Source of the DNA: an uncultured Chitinophaga sp.
Lineage (GTDB): Bacteria > Bacteroidota > Bacteroidia > Cytophagales > Cyclobacteriaceae
Length of the DNA stretch: 64,000 nt
Direction: 5' to 3'
NCBI GenBank assembly: GCA_902168205.1
Contig: CABHOK010000003.1
Coordinates: 1,860,001 to 1,924,000 of the forward strand
The notes under the pieces were generated by a model. The model ran no database searches and had not been told where the DNA came from. It was given only the letters and a program-made list of their open reading frames with translations. Numbering within the stretch: position 1 is the first letter of the stretch; every line of letters starts with the position of its first letter. The translations under genes were made by a program, and so were the position numbers. Positions 44,015-54,327 of this stretch are shown piece after piece.

Positions 44015-46444
44015 ATGAGTCTCCCAAAGTCAACACCGGATTTTAGGAATTTGTTTGAGTCGGCACCCGCGCTATATTTAGTCCTATCGCCGAAGCTGGA
44101 AATTGTTTGTGTCAGTAATGCTTATTTGATGGCAACCAAAACAAGCCGGGATGAAATTGTAGGCAGAATTATTTTTGATGTATTTCCGGATAATCCTGAC
44201 GACCCGACGGCAACGGGTGTAGGCAACCTGAGAGCATCATTAAACCGAGTGCTTGAAAACAAGGTGGCGGATACGATGGCTGTTCAAAAATATGATATAC
44301 CTATACCGGCTTCGGAAGGTGGTGGATTTGAAGAACGCTATTGGAGTCCTATCAATACGCCTGTGTTCGGGGCATCGAACCAGATAGAATATATTATTCA
44401 CAAGGTTGAGGACGTTACCGAGTTCATCAAGCTAAAGCAGAGGCGAAACGAGCAGGATCAGCTTACAGAGGAACTCAAATCGAAAGCTGATACGATGGAG
44501 ACTGAGGTATTCAAGCGCGCTCAGGAAATTCAAGAGGCAAATCAAAAACTGAGAGAAGCTGAGAAGGCAAAAAGCGAATTCTTTGCAAACGTCTCGCATG
44601 AACTTCGAACACCACTATCCCTCATACTCGCACCACTTGAATCCATTCAATCGGGTAAGTATGGCGCGGTACCAGAGAAACACCAAAAATTTCTTCAGAC
44701 TATACACAATAATGCAATTCGCCTTCTACAGCTAGTTAATGGTATACTTGACTTTGCTAAGTATGAAGCGGGTAAAATGAAAGTACGGCTCGAATCTACA
44801 AATGCCAAAGTTTTATTAAGAGCAGTGCTTAATGATTTTGAATCGATGCTCCGAGGAAAGAAAATTGAACTGGTATATGATATTGATAGTGTAGACAGAC
44901 TCATAATGACAGATCGGTATTTGTTGGAGCGAATCATGTTCAATTTACTTTCCAACGCAGCTAAGTTTACGGAAGAAGGTGGAAATGTACGGGTAACAGC
45001 GGATTGGCAAAACGATATACTGACCGTGTCGGTACAGGATACCGGCATAGGTATACCTGAAAATGAAACTGCAAATCTCTTTAAAAAATTTAATCAGATA
45101 GAAGGTTCATCAACACGAAGGTTTGAAGGTACGGGGCTTGGACTTGCTATGGTTAAGGAATTCTCAGAGCTCCTGGGAGGATCAGTTCACGTTCAGAGTG
45201 CCACAGGGGTTGGAAGTACCTTTACATTTACCTGCGCTGCACCGGTAACGATCGATGAACCTCTTGTCCATACAGGAAACAATACCGTCTCCCTTGTTCC
45301 AAAATATAAAGTTGAAGCTACCGAAGAAAGCACAATTGCACCTAATGACAGTTCATTTCTTAAAGTATTGGTATGTGAAGACAATGAGGAACTTCGTATA
45401 TATATAGTTTCGCTATTACAGGATATGTGCCACATAAAAACGGCAAATAATGGAGTGACCGGGCTTCAACTGGTTGCATCGTGGAAGCCTGATCTTGTCA
45501 TCAGCGATGTAATGATGCCTGAAAAAGATGGAATATCCGTTTGCATTGAAATTAAATCTAATCCCGATACAGCTAAGATAATGGTCGTGTTACTTACTGC
45601 TTTAACCCACCGGGATGCAATGCTCAAAGGATGGGAAGCGAAAGCTGATGAATACCTATTCAAGCCATTTCACCCTGAGGAACTACGGACAAGAATTGCC
45701 TCTTTACTAACGATAATAAAAGAACGTAGAGAATCTGATTACCAACTTGAACTAAAGAATGATCAATTAACTAAAGCATATTCGGACATGGAGTCATTCA
45801 GCTATTCCGTGTCACATGACCTGCGTGCTCCGCTGCGCTCTATAAATGGTTTCGCTCACATATTAAAGGATGATCATATAGATGCTTTTAATGACAAAGG
45901 AGAGGCAGCCCTTAACGCTATTTTTCGCAATGTAAGCCGAATGAACGATCTCATTGAAGGACTATTAGCTCTTTCCAGATATGATCGGAAAGTACTTGAA
46001 AGATCAGAGGTCAACACCAACCAACTTGTACGAAGTATTATTAATGAAATCAGTCGAACGACTGAACATAAGGCTGTCATTAAAGTGCATGAATTGATGC
46101 CAGCTTCTGCAGACCGGACTTTACTGTATCAGGTATGGACTAACTTAATTTCAAATGCAATTAAATATTCTTCAAAAAAACTTTTTCCGGAGATAGAGAT
46201 CGGTTGCTCGCAAGGGGACGGTGAGGTTATATACTATGTAAAAGATAATGGTTCAGGATTTAATATGGAATATGCCAATAAATTATTTGGCACCTTTCAA
46301 CGTCTCCACGGTGTCTCAGAATTTGAGGGAACCGGAATAGGACTGGCTATAGTCAAACGAATTATCTCCAAGCATGGTGGGCGAGTTTGGGCAGAAGGAA
46401 AAGTAGGCGAAGGAGCTGTTTTTTATTTTTCGTTACCAGTTTGA
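44015..46444 (+). CDS. Hybrid sensor histidine kinase with two kinase cores flanking a receiver
   Basis: 809 residues. Residues ~8-135 form a PAS domain (NLFESAPALYLVLSPKLEIV), then a coiled coil. The first kinase core has HisKA with FFANVSHELRTP (His195) and an HATPase domain with NLLSNAAKFTEEGG and DTGIGIP. A receiver has its phospho-Asp at 498 (LVISDVMMPEKDG). A second HisKA has SVSHDLRAPLRS (His601), followed by an HATPase domain with LISNAIKYSS, DNGSGF and GTGIGLAIVK. The second core resembles those of bacteriophytochromes. No membrane span is visible, so it is a cytosolic sensor. No response-regulator gene adjoins it. Confidence 0.93.
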   Translation: MSLPKSTPDFRNLFESAPALYLVLSPKLEIVCVSNAYLMATKTSRDEIVGRIIFDVFPDNPDDPTATGVGNLRASLNRVLENKVADTMAVQKYDIPIPASEGGGFEERYWSPINTPVFGASNQIEYIIHKVEDVTEFIKLKQRRNEQDQLTEELKSKADTMETEVFKRAQEIQEANQKLREAEKAKSEFFANVSHELRTPLSLILAPLESIQSGKYGAVPEKHQKFLQTIHNNAIRLLQLVNGILDFAKYEAGKMKVRLESTNAKVLLRAVLNDFESMLRGKKIELVYDIDSVDRLIMTDRYLLERIMFNLLSNAAKFTEEGGNVRVTADWQNDILTVSVQDTGIGIPENETANLFKKFNQIEGSSTRRFEGTGLGLAMVKEFSELLGGSVHVQSATGVGSTFTFTCAAPVTIDEPLVHTGNNTVSLVPKYKVEATEESTIAPNDSSFLKVLVCEDNEELRIYIVSLLQDMCHIKTANNGVTGLQLVASWKPDLVISDVMMPEKDGISVCIEIKSNPDTAKIMVVLLTALTHRDAMLKGWEAKADEYLFKPFHPEELRTRIASLLTIIKERRESDYQLELKNDQLTKAYSDMESFSYSVSHDLRAPLRSINGFAHILKDDHIDAFNDKGEAALNAIFRNVSRMNDLIEGLLALSRYDRKVLERSEVNTNQLVRSIINEISRTTEHKAVIKVHELMPASADRTLLYQVWTNLISNAIKYSSKKLFPEIEIGCSQGDGEVIYYVKDNGSGFNMEYANKLFGTFQRLHGVSEFEGTGIGLAIVKRIISKHGGRVWAEGKVGEGAVFYFSLPV

Positions 46445-46622
46445 CATCAGTAGTTCAACTGTCGAAGCGACTATTCGGAAAAATATTCGCGTTGTTCGGA
46501 AACAAAACTATACCCTTCGGAAAAATTTCGATAAATAAAAGTTCAGTTCGTTTACCTTGTGAATGCAAACATTAAAACCCGTTAGCTCACTAAGATTTGG
46601 GCGTTACAGTAGGTATTACAGA

Positions 46623-46651
46623 CTGACAATGCATGTTACATGCATTGTCAG
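46623..46651. repeat. Perfect 13-bp inverted repeat between convergent genes
   Basis: CTGACAATGCATG (46623-46635) / CATGCATTGTCAG (46639-46651) around a 3-nt loop. There is no T-run on either strand. Confidence 0.8.
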
Positions 46652-46678
46652 AACTGCTTCTTTACTGAAACTATTCAA

Positions 46679-46861
46679 CTATTTGATCAGTCCTTTACCG
46701 CGAAGGTATTTCTCAATTTTACTAACGCTATCACTTTGAAGTGCTCGTTTCGCTCCACCAATTTGCAGCCCTGAGACTTTCCACTTCTTCATCCAGAATG
46801 GTAGATCTTCGCGTAATACCTTCGTTGTGTTAGGTCCTTTTTTTACTTTCTTTTTTGCCAT
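46679..46861 (-). CDS. DUF3606 protein
   Basis: 60 residues. A basic start (MAKKKVKKG) is followed by the DUF3606-like helix pair, LPFWMKKWKVSGLQIGGAKR and SVSKIEKYLRGKG. The family is short and of unknown function, and DUF3606 proteins are often seen in plasmid or stress-related gene sets. It is monocistronic, convergent with the histidine kinase gene. The basic N-terminus suggests nucleic-acid binding, as inference. Confidence 0.75.
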   Translation of the reverse strand: MAKKKVKKGPNTTKVLREDLPFWMKKWKVSGLQIGGAKRALQSDSVSKIEKYLRGKGLIK

Positions 46862-46958
46862 TATAATTTTATTTAGGCAAAAATATATTCATTTAAAACC
46901 AGTATTCAATTTTCCATTCAAAAGAATCCCGTTTTTTAACACACATTGTTCGATAAAT

Positions 46959-47531
46959 GAGTTGGAGCTATATTACAGAAACAATCTCGATACGCTAAAC
47001 TTTTATCGGGTAAGTGAAACAACCGGGTTGACTGTAGTTCGAAATCTCGGAGGCAAAGAGAATCCTCAAAGTATAAAGATCAATTCAAGTTACCGGAAGG
47101 CGAGCGATCAAGCGGATTACGAAGGCGGAGATCAACAGTCTAATTTTATTACCGGAAACATTTCATATAGTTATTCACTGGTGCCATCCAATACAACACT
47201 CGCCTTATCAGGAAATATATACAAAAACGATGCTGCCGGTGTAAAAACGATTTATTGGGGGCCGACTTTGAGCGTTACAAAGGGCTTTATGGAAAAGACA
47301 TTACGCGCAACACTCACGGCCTCTTATAATGAATCATCGGGTGATGTAGCGTCCAGTCCTGTGCTGAATAATCGGTTGAACTTTATCTATACTCCTAAGG
47401 GAAGTGAAGGAAGTGCTTCTAAACATAACTTTTCATTTGGGGCTAATTTTCTGCGGAGATTAAAGGGGACTGAACAACAATCCGCGTATTCGGAGTTAAC
47501 GGGGATGTTTAATTATACATACTCATTTTAA
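46959..47531 (+). pseudogene. C-terminal fragment of an outer-membrane beta-barrel protein
   Basis: The frame is open from ~46827, but the first part lies antisense to the DUF3606 gene and its promoter and is unlike any protein. From ~46959 it becomes a beta-rich series such as LELYYRNNLDTLNF and NFITGNISYSYSLVPSNTTL. YWGPTLSVTKGFMEKTLRAT and a terminal SELTGMFNYTYSF follow. A start codon and signal peptide are missing, so it is the tail of a larger Bacteroidota surface or barrel protein left by a deletion. I do not assign a family. Confidence 0.7.
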
Positions 47532-47815
47532 TAGACTAGAAGTCACGCAAAGAGCGTATTACAACTCCGCTCTAAACAACGTAGCCCGATCTTTATGCTT
47601 TGATAATACAATGGGCATCTCACTTTTTTTAACACTGTATATTCCTATTCACCGTATTGGATACTGAAAGTAAGGTATATAATACGAGCCTTGTTGTATC
47701 TACATAAAAATATACCGTATTCTATTGTGAACTTGTTCAATGCTTCTCTATGTAGCTTTTACTACCATTGTGCTATATCGTATTCAAAATTTAAAACCAA
47801 AACGTTAAGAGTAAA

Positions 47816-48850
47816 ATGAAAAAATGTAGACTAAATTCGAAATTGCAAAGGGAAAATGAGCAATCAATCCACAGTGTTGCTACCGTTTTATGTATTATGA
47901 TAGCCGTATGGTTAATGGTTACAGGCTGTGCGAATCTTGAAAGTGACCTTACAGTGGAACCTTCTGAGGCAAGTACAGAGACCTCGATCGAATCAACTCA
48001 AGGGAACAAACCTGCCACTGAAAAATGTGTATCGATAGGGCTGGAAATCACAGATCGGCTCAAAGCTTACAACGCGGCTTTTGTTGCAGAAGATGTGGAC
48101 CTGCTATATAATGACTTTTGGCCTCTAGATCACCACACGTTTGTTCCCAATTGGGATAAAGATCGGGAGGAGATGCGTGCACAGATGACTTGGTTTTACG
48201 AAAGAGGAAATTTATATTCTTATAACCTAAAATCATTAGACCGATATGTGTATAAAGATGTGGTCTATGACTTTGGAGCTGGTAATAGTACTGGTGAAAT
48301 GAATGGCACGCTGTTTACAAGTTATGATTACTATTTTATACGATGGACAAAGGAGAATGACGGAGTATGGCGCGTTGACAAGAACGTTGGGGGCCCGAGA
48401 GGCGACACTTCTGAAGTTATACCGACAACGAATGAAGGTCCGTTGGTTTGTTTCAATAAGAATCAGTCGGACCAACCTGCAGTCAATAGCGAAATTACGG
48501 ACAGGTTTAATGCATATATAAATGCGCTTACTACAGGAAATATAAACCAAGCTTATGAATTCTGGTCGCAAGACATCCACTTCTATGGCACAGGACTCAA
48601 TGCAGATCGCGAAGGGTTGTACGAGCACTATCGTCAATTTTTTGAAACGGGACAGATATTATCGTCAAAGCCGACATTGTTTTACAGGTTTGTCCATGGT
48701 AATGTGGCCTACGACATTGGACAATCAGATGATACGATTGTAACGGACGATGTGCAGTCTACAAAAAAGACCAATTATGTTATACGTTGGGAGAAGGGGC
48801 ATAGCGGAGTATGGCGCATTACCCGGATCATGGAGGTGTTCCGCCGATAG
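47816..48850 (+). CDS. Lipoprotein with two NTF2/SnoaL-like domains
   Basis: 344 residues with a lipobox (VTGC). Two similar domains follow, at ~70-190 and ~225-340. Both begin with an ITDRxxAY motif (ITDRLKAYNAAFVAEDVDLL and ITDRFNAYINALTTGNINQA) and contain DRE after a Trp- or Asn-rich strand. Both end in a (F/V)IRW..GVWR segment. The fold is that of DUF4440/SnoaL-like proteins, and the copies arose by internal duplication. Ligand unknown. The TST-rich linker after the lipobox is typical of exported lipoproteins. The gene is more AT-rich than core genes. Confidence 0.82.
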   Translation: MKKCRLNSKLQRENEQSIHSVATVLCIMIAVWLMVTGCANLESDLTVEPSEASTETSIESTQGNKPATEKCVSIGLEITDRLKAYNAAFVAEDVDLLYNDFWPLDHHTFVPNWDKDREEMRAQMTWFYERGNLYSYNLKSLDRYVYKDVVYDFGAGNSTGEMNGTLFTSYDYYFIRWTKENDGVWRVDKNVGGPRGDTSEVIPTTNEGPLVCFNKNQSDQPAVNSEITDRFNAYINALTTGNINQAYEFWSQDIHFYGTGLNADREGLYEHYRQFFETGQILSSKPTLFYRFVHGNVAYDIGQSDDTIVTDDVQSTKKTNYVIRWEKGHSGVWRITRIMEVFRR

Positions 48851-48905
48851 TTTGACCGTGTGGCAATCCATTCGCAGAGAATAAAAAATTAAAGCGTATA
48901 GGGGG

Positions 48906-48948
48906 AATGCCTTTTCAGTGCAGTGATTATGTTCTGAGAAGGCATTTT
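48906..48948 (+). terminator. Intrinsic terminator-like hairpin
   Basis: Stem AATGCCTTTTCAG (48906-48918) / CTGAGAAGGCATT (48934-48946) with one G-U pair, 15-nt loop, TTTT tail. It lies 56 bp behind the NTF2-like lipoprotein. Confidence 0.75.
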
Positions 48949-49172
48949 AACAGCGAGTAATAACTACTCAAAAATCTTTTGTTACTCTCCTTGGGTATAA
49001 TCTTACGTAATCTTTTATATGGGAATATAGTATAAAAACCATAACTCATGCGCCTCAGTCTTCTGGGATCGGCCTTTGAAAGATCAACCACACTAACCAG
49101 TGGATGAAGTGTTATATTTTTATTGAAGGCGTTGTATTGAGTGATGGTGTCAAACTTTAGTATTTCTTCCAT
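48927..49172 (-). pseudogene. 5' remnant of an AraC family regulator
   Basis: The first ~50 residues (49023-49172) match the N-terminus of Bacteroidota AraC-type regulators: EILKFDTITQYNAFNKNITL, HPLVSVVDLSKADPRRLRR and MSYGFYTIF. In intact members a cupin-like domain and an HTH follow, at ~280-300 residues in all. Here the match stops after TIF, and 31 unrelated residues lead to the stop. So the gene lost its 3' part. It is divergent from an aldo/keto reductase gene, as such regulators often are. Confidence 0.75.
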
Positions 49173-50401
<1,229 letters not shown>

Positions 50402-50604
50402 TCTATCGCATATTGCTTATGATATTGACGAATGGAAGAACTATAAAGTTGAATCTTCCTATAGCTTTTGCATACCATGTCCGACAAGAAGACATTCTTT
50501 TAATAGTCATCAATCGATTTACCTGCAAAACTAGGGTGCCTGCTAATTATGCAGGCATCAGCTTTACTCAATGCTGAAGCTCAAATTAGTTACTCATTCT
50601 TTAA

Positions 50605-51183
50605 ATGTTTGAATCGCTAAAGCAAAACATCGCCAAACATATATCGATTTCGGATAACGAGATAGAAGACTTTTGCCGTTTGTTTGAAATAAAATTGATA
50701 AGAAGAAAAGAGCGTCTTTTAGAGGCAGGACATGTGTGTACTTTTGAGGGATTTGTTGATCAGGGGCTTTTCAGAGTCTATCATATAGATGCCAATGGCT
50801 TTGAACAGATTCTTTACTTTGCTGCCGCTGACTGGTGGATTACTGATATTGACAGTTTTACAAACGAAAAGCCATCCAATTTATATATTGAAGCACTTGA
50901 AGATAGTAAGGTATATATTATTAAGAAGGAGAAAAAAGAATACGCCTATGAACATTTTCCAAAGATTGAAAGACTTTTCAGGATAATGACTCAGAAGACA
51001 CACGTTGCTTTGCAACAAAGAGTAATTAATATATTAGGTAAAACTGCTGACGAACGTTATCTGGATTTTATTCAAAAATACTCTCATCATCAGCACCTGT
51101 CCAACAGTATGATTGCTGCCTACTTGGGCATCAGTCGCGAATTTGTAAGTAAAATAAGAAGGAAGCTTTCCCAGAAAAAATAA
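50605..51183 (+). CDS. Crp/Fnr family transcriptional regulator
   Basis: 192 residues. Cyclic-nucleotide-binding-like beta-roll in ~20-110 (RKERLLEAGHVCTFEGFVDQ, FEQILYFAAADWWITDIDSF). A dimer helix and a C-terminal HTH with HLSNSMIAAYLGISREFVSK follow. There is no Cys set for an Fe-S cluster, and the Arg for cAMP binding is not evident. So it is likely a ligand- or fold-modified relative common in Bacteroidota. Target genes could be the adjacent reductase, by inference. Confidence 0.92.
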   Translation: MFESLKQNIAKHISISDNEIEDFCRLFEIKLIRRKERLLEAGHVCTFEGFVDQGLFRVYHIDANGFEQILYFAAADWWITDIDSFTNEKPSNLYIEALEDSKVYIIKKEKKEYAYEHFPKIERLFRIMTQKTHVALQQRVINILGKTADERYLDFIQKYSHHQHLSNSMIAAYLGISREFVSKIRRKLSQKK

Positions 51184-51484
51184 TCCAGATTGCATTTAGT
51201 GAACTTGTTCACTACCTTCTCATACCTGAGGATTATAGCTTTGTGGTATTGTTTAATACAGTAGAAGTGAGTCACATTATTTCAATCGTCTTATCAAATT
51301 AAAATTTCTAATCTCTATGAATGATGCAGGAGAAATTAGCAAAGAATGTATTTCACGCATTGGAAATAGTTTGGTGCAAAGTGTCGGTAGATTGTTGTCA
51401 TTCGAACAGTTTGTTGACAGCCAGCAAGAGTGAGATGATATAATATGTGGTAAAATGGTTTTTTAAACTTAGAGACAAACAGCA
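51184..51484. other. Intergenic region with a possible 38-residue frame
   Basis: About 300 bp. ATG at 51317 to TGA at 51433 encodes 38 residues (MNDAGEISKECISRIGNSL then VQSVGRLLSFEQFVDSQQE). It has no similarity I can name. It may be a small protein or the head of a lost gene. Confidence 0.3.
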
Positions 51485-51910
51485 ATGAATAAACAATCCG
51501 CAATAACTAGACTACATACACAGGAGTATGGAACACTGGGTTTTGATCCGTCCGTTCCATGCATTATTGCAACTCATTTTGGATTTGCGACAGATGATGA
51601 ATTTAAAGATCTTCTCAATCTCGGATTAGATTACGCAGTTGAAAAGAAAAAAGAATATTCAAAAATTGGCTGGCTCGCTGACACTTTGCAAATGGATGGA
51701 AATAGCACAGCAGAGTGGGCTGCTTCTCACTGGAACCCAAGACTTCTTGACGAAGGTATATATCATTTATCGTTCGTCTTACCGAACGAGGTATTTGCAA
51801 ACATGCAAATCAGTGACTACGTTACCCTCAGCCCAAAAATAGAAACAGCATCATTTGAAAATATCGAAACAGCTAAAGGGTGGCTTCGTGAATCTCTGTT
51901 GCAAGTTTAA
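51485..51910 (+). CDS. STAS/SpoIIAA-like protein, tandem copy 1
   Basis: 141 residues. Alternating beta and alpha elements with PCIIATHFGFATDDEFKDLL and KIGWLADTLQM, then a Trp-rich middle (EWAASHWNPRLLDEGIYHLS) and a conserved FVLPNEVF. It resembles SpoIIAA-like proteins of Cytophagales. It is paralogous to the next gene: identical positions include PC(I/L)I, DEF, GL, EK, IGWLA(D/N)T and VLP. Probably cytosolic. No kinase or phosphatase partner adjoins it. Confidence 0.75.
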   Translation: MNKQSAITRLHTQEYGTLGFDPSVPCIIATHFGFATDDEFKDLLNLGLDYAVEKKKEYSKIGWLADTLQMDGNSTAEWAASHWNPRLLDEGIYHLSFVLPNEVFANMQISDYVTLSPKIETASFENIETAKGWLRESLLQV

Positions 51911-51934
51911 CTCCTATTTTCGTAAATACTGGAT

Positions 51935-52369
51935 ATGAAAGAAATTCTTTATGCCACTCGAGGTGTATCCACTATCGAGTATGAACCCCGAGTCCCGTGC
52001 TTAATAGATACAATCACAGAGTTTTTATATAGTGACGAATTCAGAGAACATTTGAACAATGGACTAAAGTTACTGATAGAGAAACAAAGGATACATGGAG
52101 CAATTGGATGGCTTGCGAATACAAAATATCTTGGCGCGATTCCAGAAGATGATACGAAGTGGGTCATTGAAGATTGGATGGTGCGTGCTGCTCAGGCGGG
52201 CATTCGATACGTTGCCACGGTTTTGCCTGATGATGAAGTTGTGAGAGTGGGAAATGATTTTTTTGATGGAGATTTCGTGGTTCCTAATACAAATGGACTA
52301 ATTCTTAAACATTTTCATAACTTGGAATCTGCTTGCGAATGGCTCCAAGGGTCACTGATTAAAAGCTGA
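51935..52369 (+). CDS. STAS/SpoIIAA-like protein, tandem copy 2
   Basis: 144 residues, 24 bp behind its paralogue. PCLIDTITEFLYSDEFREHL, AIGWLANTKYLG, WVIEDWMVRAAQAGIRYVAT and VLPDDEVVRV repeat the plan of copy 1. The pair has diverged at most positions, so the duplication is old or the copies were gained separately. Function unknown. A regulatory or anchoring role is only suggested by the fold. Confidence 0.75.
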   Translation: MKEILYATRGVSTIEYEPRVPCLIDTITEFLYSDEFREHLNNGLKLLIEKQRIHGAIGWLANTKYLGAIPEDDTKWVIEDWMVRAAQAGIRYVATVLPDDEVVRVGNDFFDGDFVVPNTNGLILKHFHNLESACEWLQGSLIKS

Positions 52370-52658
52370 TTTTGTTCTTCATTTTGGATTGAACAATATA
52401 CATATAGCTGTGTGTATTTGTATCAGTGTTGTCGTCCTCAGAGCAAGCGGTAATTGCCAGTTGGCAGCGCTATAATTGTACCTAAGCTCCGAAAACTATT
52501 CGCTAGAAGTTTTCTTTCCATTACTTTACTTTTAGTCTAAAAATGCTTTTAATACAAACATGGGTTAACCCTACTTTTGAAACATTGAACTAGTTCGATA
52601 AATAAGGATGGTGTATTATAGCAGTCGGCATATCTTTGGCTATAATAGATGACTGAAT

Positions 52659-52820
52659 ATGCTTCTATTTTTAATGGGGGTTGGATTCTTAGAACTTGTA
52701 TTCCTCTTTGTACTTTTATTCGGCTTTGGCTTATTCATTTCCTGGCTGATACCGCTCAATCAATGTGGTTTACGATTGTCGGAAGCTAAGGAATGTATAT
52801 TGGAGAAAGCCGCTTTTTAA
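52659..52820 (+). CDS. Possible small membrane protein (53 aa)
   Basis: ATG at 52659 to TAA at 52820. The first ~32 residues are strongly hydrophobic (FLELVFLFVLLFGFGLFISW) and would form one membrane segment, with a Leu/Glu/Lys-rich tail of ~20 residues. Residues are unlike random AT-rich sequence, but no family is recognised and no RBS or promoter is clear. It ends 17 bp before the convergent CPBP gene's stop. Confidence 0.4.
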   Translation: MLLFLMGVGFLELVFLFVLLFGFGLFISWLIPLNQCGLRLSEAKECILEKAAF

Positions 52821-52837
52821 CCGATAACAATCAACGC

Positions 52838-53758
52838 CTAATGCAATGCAGCCACACCCTCCATCAACCACGCTATACCCACATGCACAATAATCCCGCC
52901 CCATATACTCTTTGTCTCATAGGCTATAACACCTAATATATACCCACCGAAAATGGAACTGATGGCTTCGCCTGCGGGTTTGCCAAAATGTAAAAAGCAA
53001 TATACAGCAGCCATCGCCAATATAGCGTTTCTGCCGGTATGAGACAGCAAGGCGATGACAAGAAATCCACGGAATACAAATTCCACCGAAACAAAGTCAA
53101 CGGCATAGGCAAGTTCGTACGAGCACACCGTGATCCATTCCGATATACCCAGGTAGTCTGCAGCCCCGGCCCCGCGGTACATCGGGTATTGTTTCAGGAA
53201 CGAAGGAAGAAAAGATGCAGCGATGATCAGCGGCAGCATAATGCCCAGCATAGTAAAATAGGGGCGGGTATCAAAGTGCTGCGGTCTTAGTCCATAGATG
53301 TGTTTCTCCCGCCGGTCGTATAGAAAATAGTATAGCAACAAGGGTATAATGATGGTGAAGACGCTGATGAGGTTAACGGTTACTTTATATATCCATATAT
53401 ATAGTTCAGGAGCAAACATCTGTGTGATGAGCGGCTTCAGAAAGGGGGCGCTCTTGTCGAGGGCCAGCACAAATAGTACCAGTATACTTTTGATGTGAAA
53501 TTTTTTACTGATCCAGAACGACTTTTCTTTTTTGAATATCGAAACAGAGATCAGCACTGTATAGTATGCGAGCGCAAAGAACGCGAAGTATGCGATCAGC
53601 TTGTTAATACCCGTAATGTTATCAAGTATACTATCTTCAAAGTCGAATGTATAGTTTGCGAAAAGACAAACAGAAAGAAAGATGGCAACGAACAGGTAAT
53701 GCTTCCACTCAAAATCAAGTTGAACATGATTCGTGAGGTACCTCCATATTTTCTTCAT
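52838..53758 (-). CDS. CPBP family intramembrane protease (Rce1/Abi-like)
   Basis: 306 residues with about eight membrane spans. The CPBP motifs are near the C-terminus: VEFVFRGF (in place of EExxxR), FLHFGKPAG, and the last His in IVHVGIAWLMEG. These match the metal or catalytic positions of the family. The first Glu pair is only partly kept (VEFVFR, not EE). Bacterial members are protease-like and sometimes link to bacteriocin or stress functions. It is adjacent to maf with no gap, so they are co-transcribed. Confidence 0.88.
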   Translation of the reverse strand: MKKIWRYLTNHVQLDFEWKHYLFVAIFLSVCLFANYTFDFEDSILDNITGINKLIAYFAFFALAYYTVLISVSIFKKEKSFWISKKFHIKSILVLFVLALDKSAPFLKPLITQMFAPELYIWIYKVTVNLISVFTIIIPLLLYYFLYDRREKHIYGLRPQHFDTRPYFTMLGIMLPLIIAASFLPSFLKQYPMYRGAGAADYLGISEWITVCSYELAYAVDFVSVEFVFRGFLVIALLSHTGRNAILAMAAVYCFLHFGKPAGEAISSIFGGYILGVIAYETKSIWGGIIVHVGIAWLMEGVAALH

Positions 53759-54325
53759 CTACCAGTTCTTTAGATGCTGGTATACTTTGTGAATGGGGAG
53801 TCCCATCACGTTAAAGTACGAGCCGGTTATTTTGTCGATGGCTACCATACCAATCCAGTCCTGTGCACCGTATGCACCGGCTTTGTCGTATGGTTTATAG
53901 GTATCAACGTAAAATTCAATTTCAGCAGGCGTGAGTTTTACAAAGGTAACTTCGGTGGTATCATCGAAAGTCTCTTCGCGTTCTTTGGAGAGAATGCATA
54001 CACCGGTCATTACTTTATGTGTTTGTCCGGAAAGATCAGATAACATCTTTATTGCTTCCGCACGATCCTGCGGTTTGTTCATGATCGTGTTGTTCAGTAT
54101 TACCACCGTATCGGCAGTAACGATAATTTCATCGTGCATCTTCAGGCGAAAGTATTCTGCTTTTTTAGCTGCGAGGTAGCGTGCTACCTGCTCGGCCGGT
54201 AACGTAGCGGGGAAGTCTTCTTCCACATCAGGCTTTTCAACCGTGAAGGTGAAGCCCGCTTCTTTCATCAGGTATTGTCTGCGGGGTGAGCTCGATGCCA
54301 GGATGATGGAACGTTGTGTAGCCAT
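53759..54325 (-). CDS. maf: Maf-like nucleotide pyrophosphatase
   Basis: 188 residues. ILASSSPRRQYLMKEAGF starts the protein (the conserved SxSPRR loop). VTADTVVILNNTIMNKPQDR and GAYGAQDWIGMVAIDKITGS, with the catalytic Asp of the family, also occur. Maf proteins hydrolyse dTTP, UTP and modified nucleotides. It is contiguous with the CPBP gene (0 bp) and 2 bp from the DUF1015 gene, a single minus-strand operon. Confidence 0.96.
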   Translation of the reverse strand: MATQRSIILASSSPRRQYLMKEAGFTFTVEKPDVEEDFPATLPAEQVARYLAAKKAEYFRLKMHDEIIVTADTVVILNNTIMNKPQDRAEAIKMLSDLSGQTHKVMTGVCILSKEREETFDDTTEVTFVKLTPAEIEFYVDTYKPYDKAGAYGAQDWIGMVAIDKITGSYFNVMGLPIHKVYQHLKNW

Positions 54326-54327
54326 AA

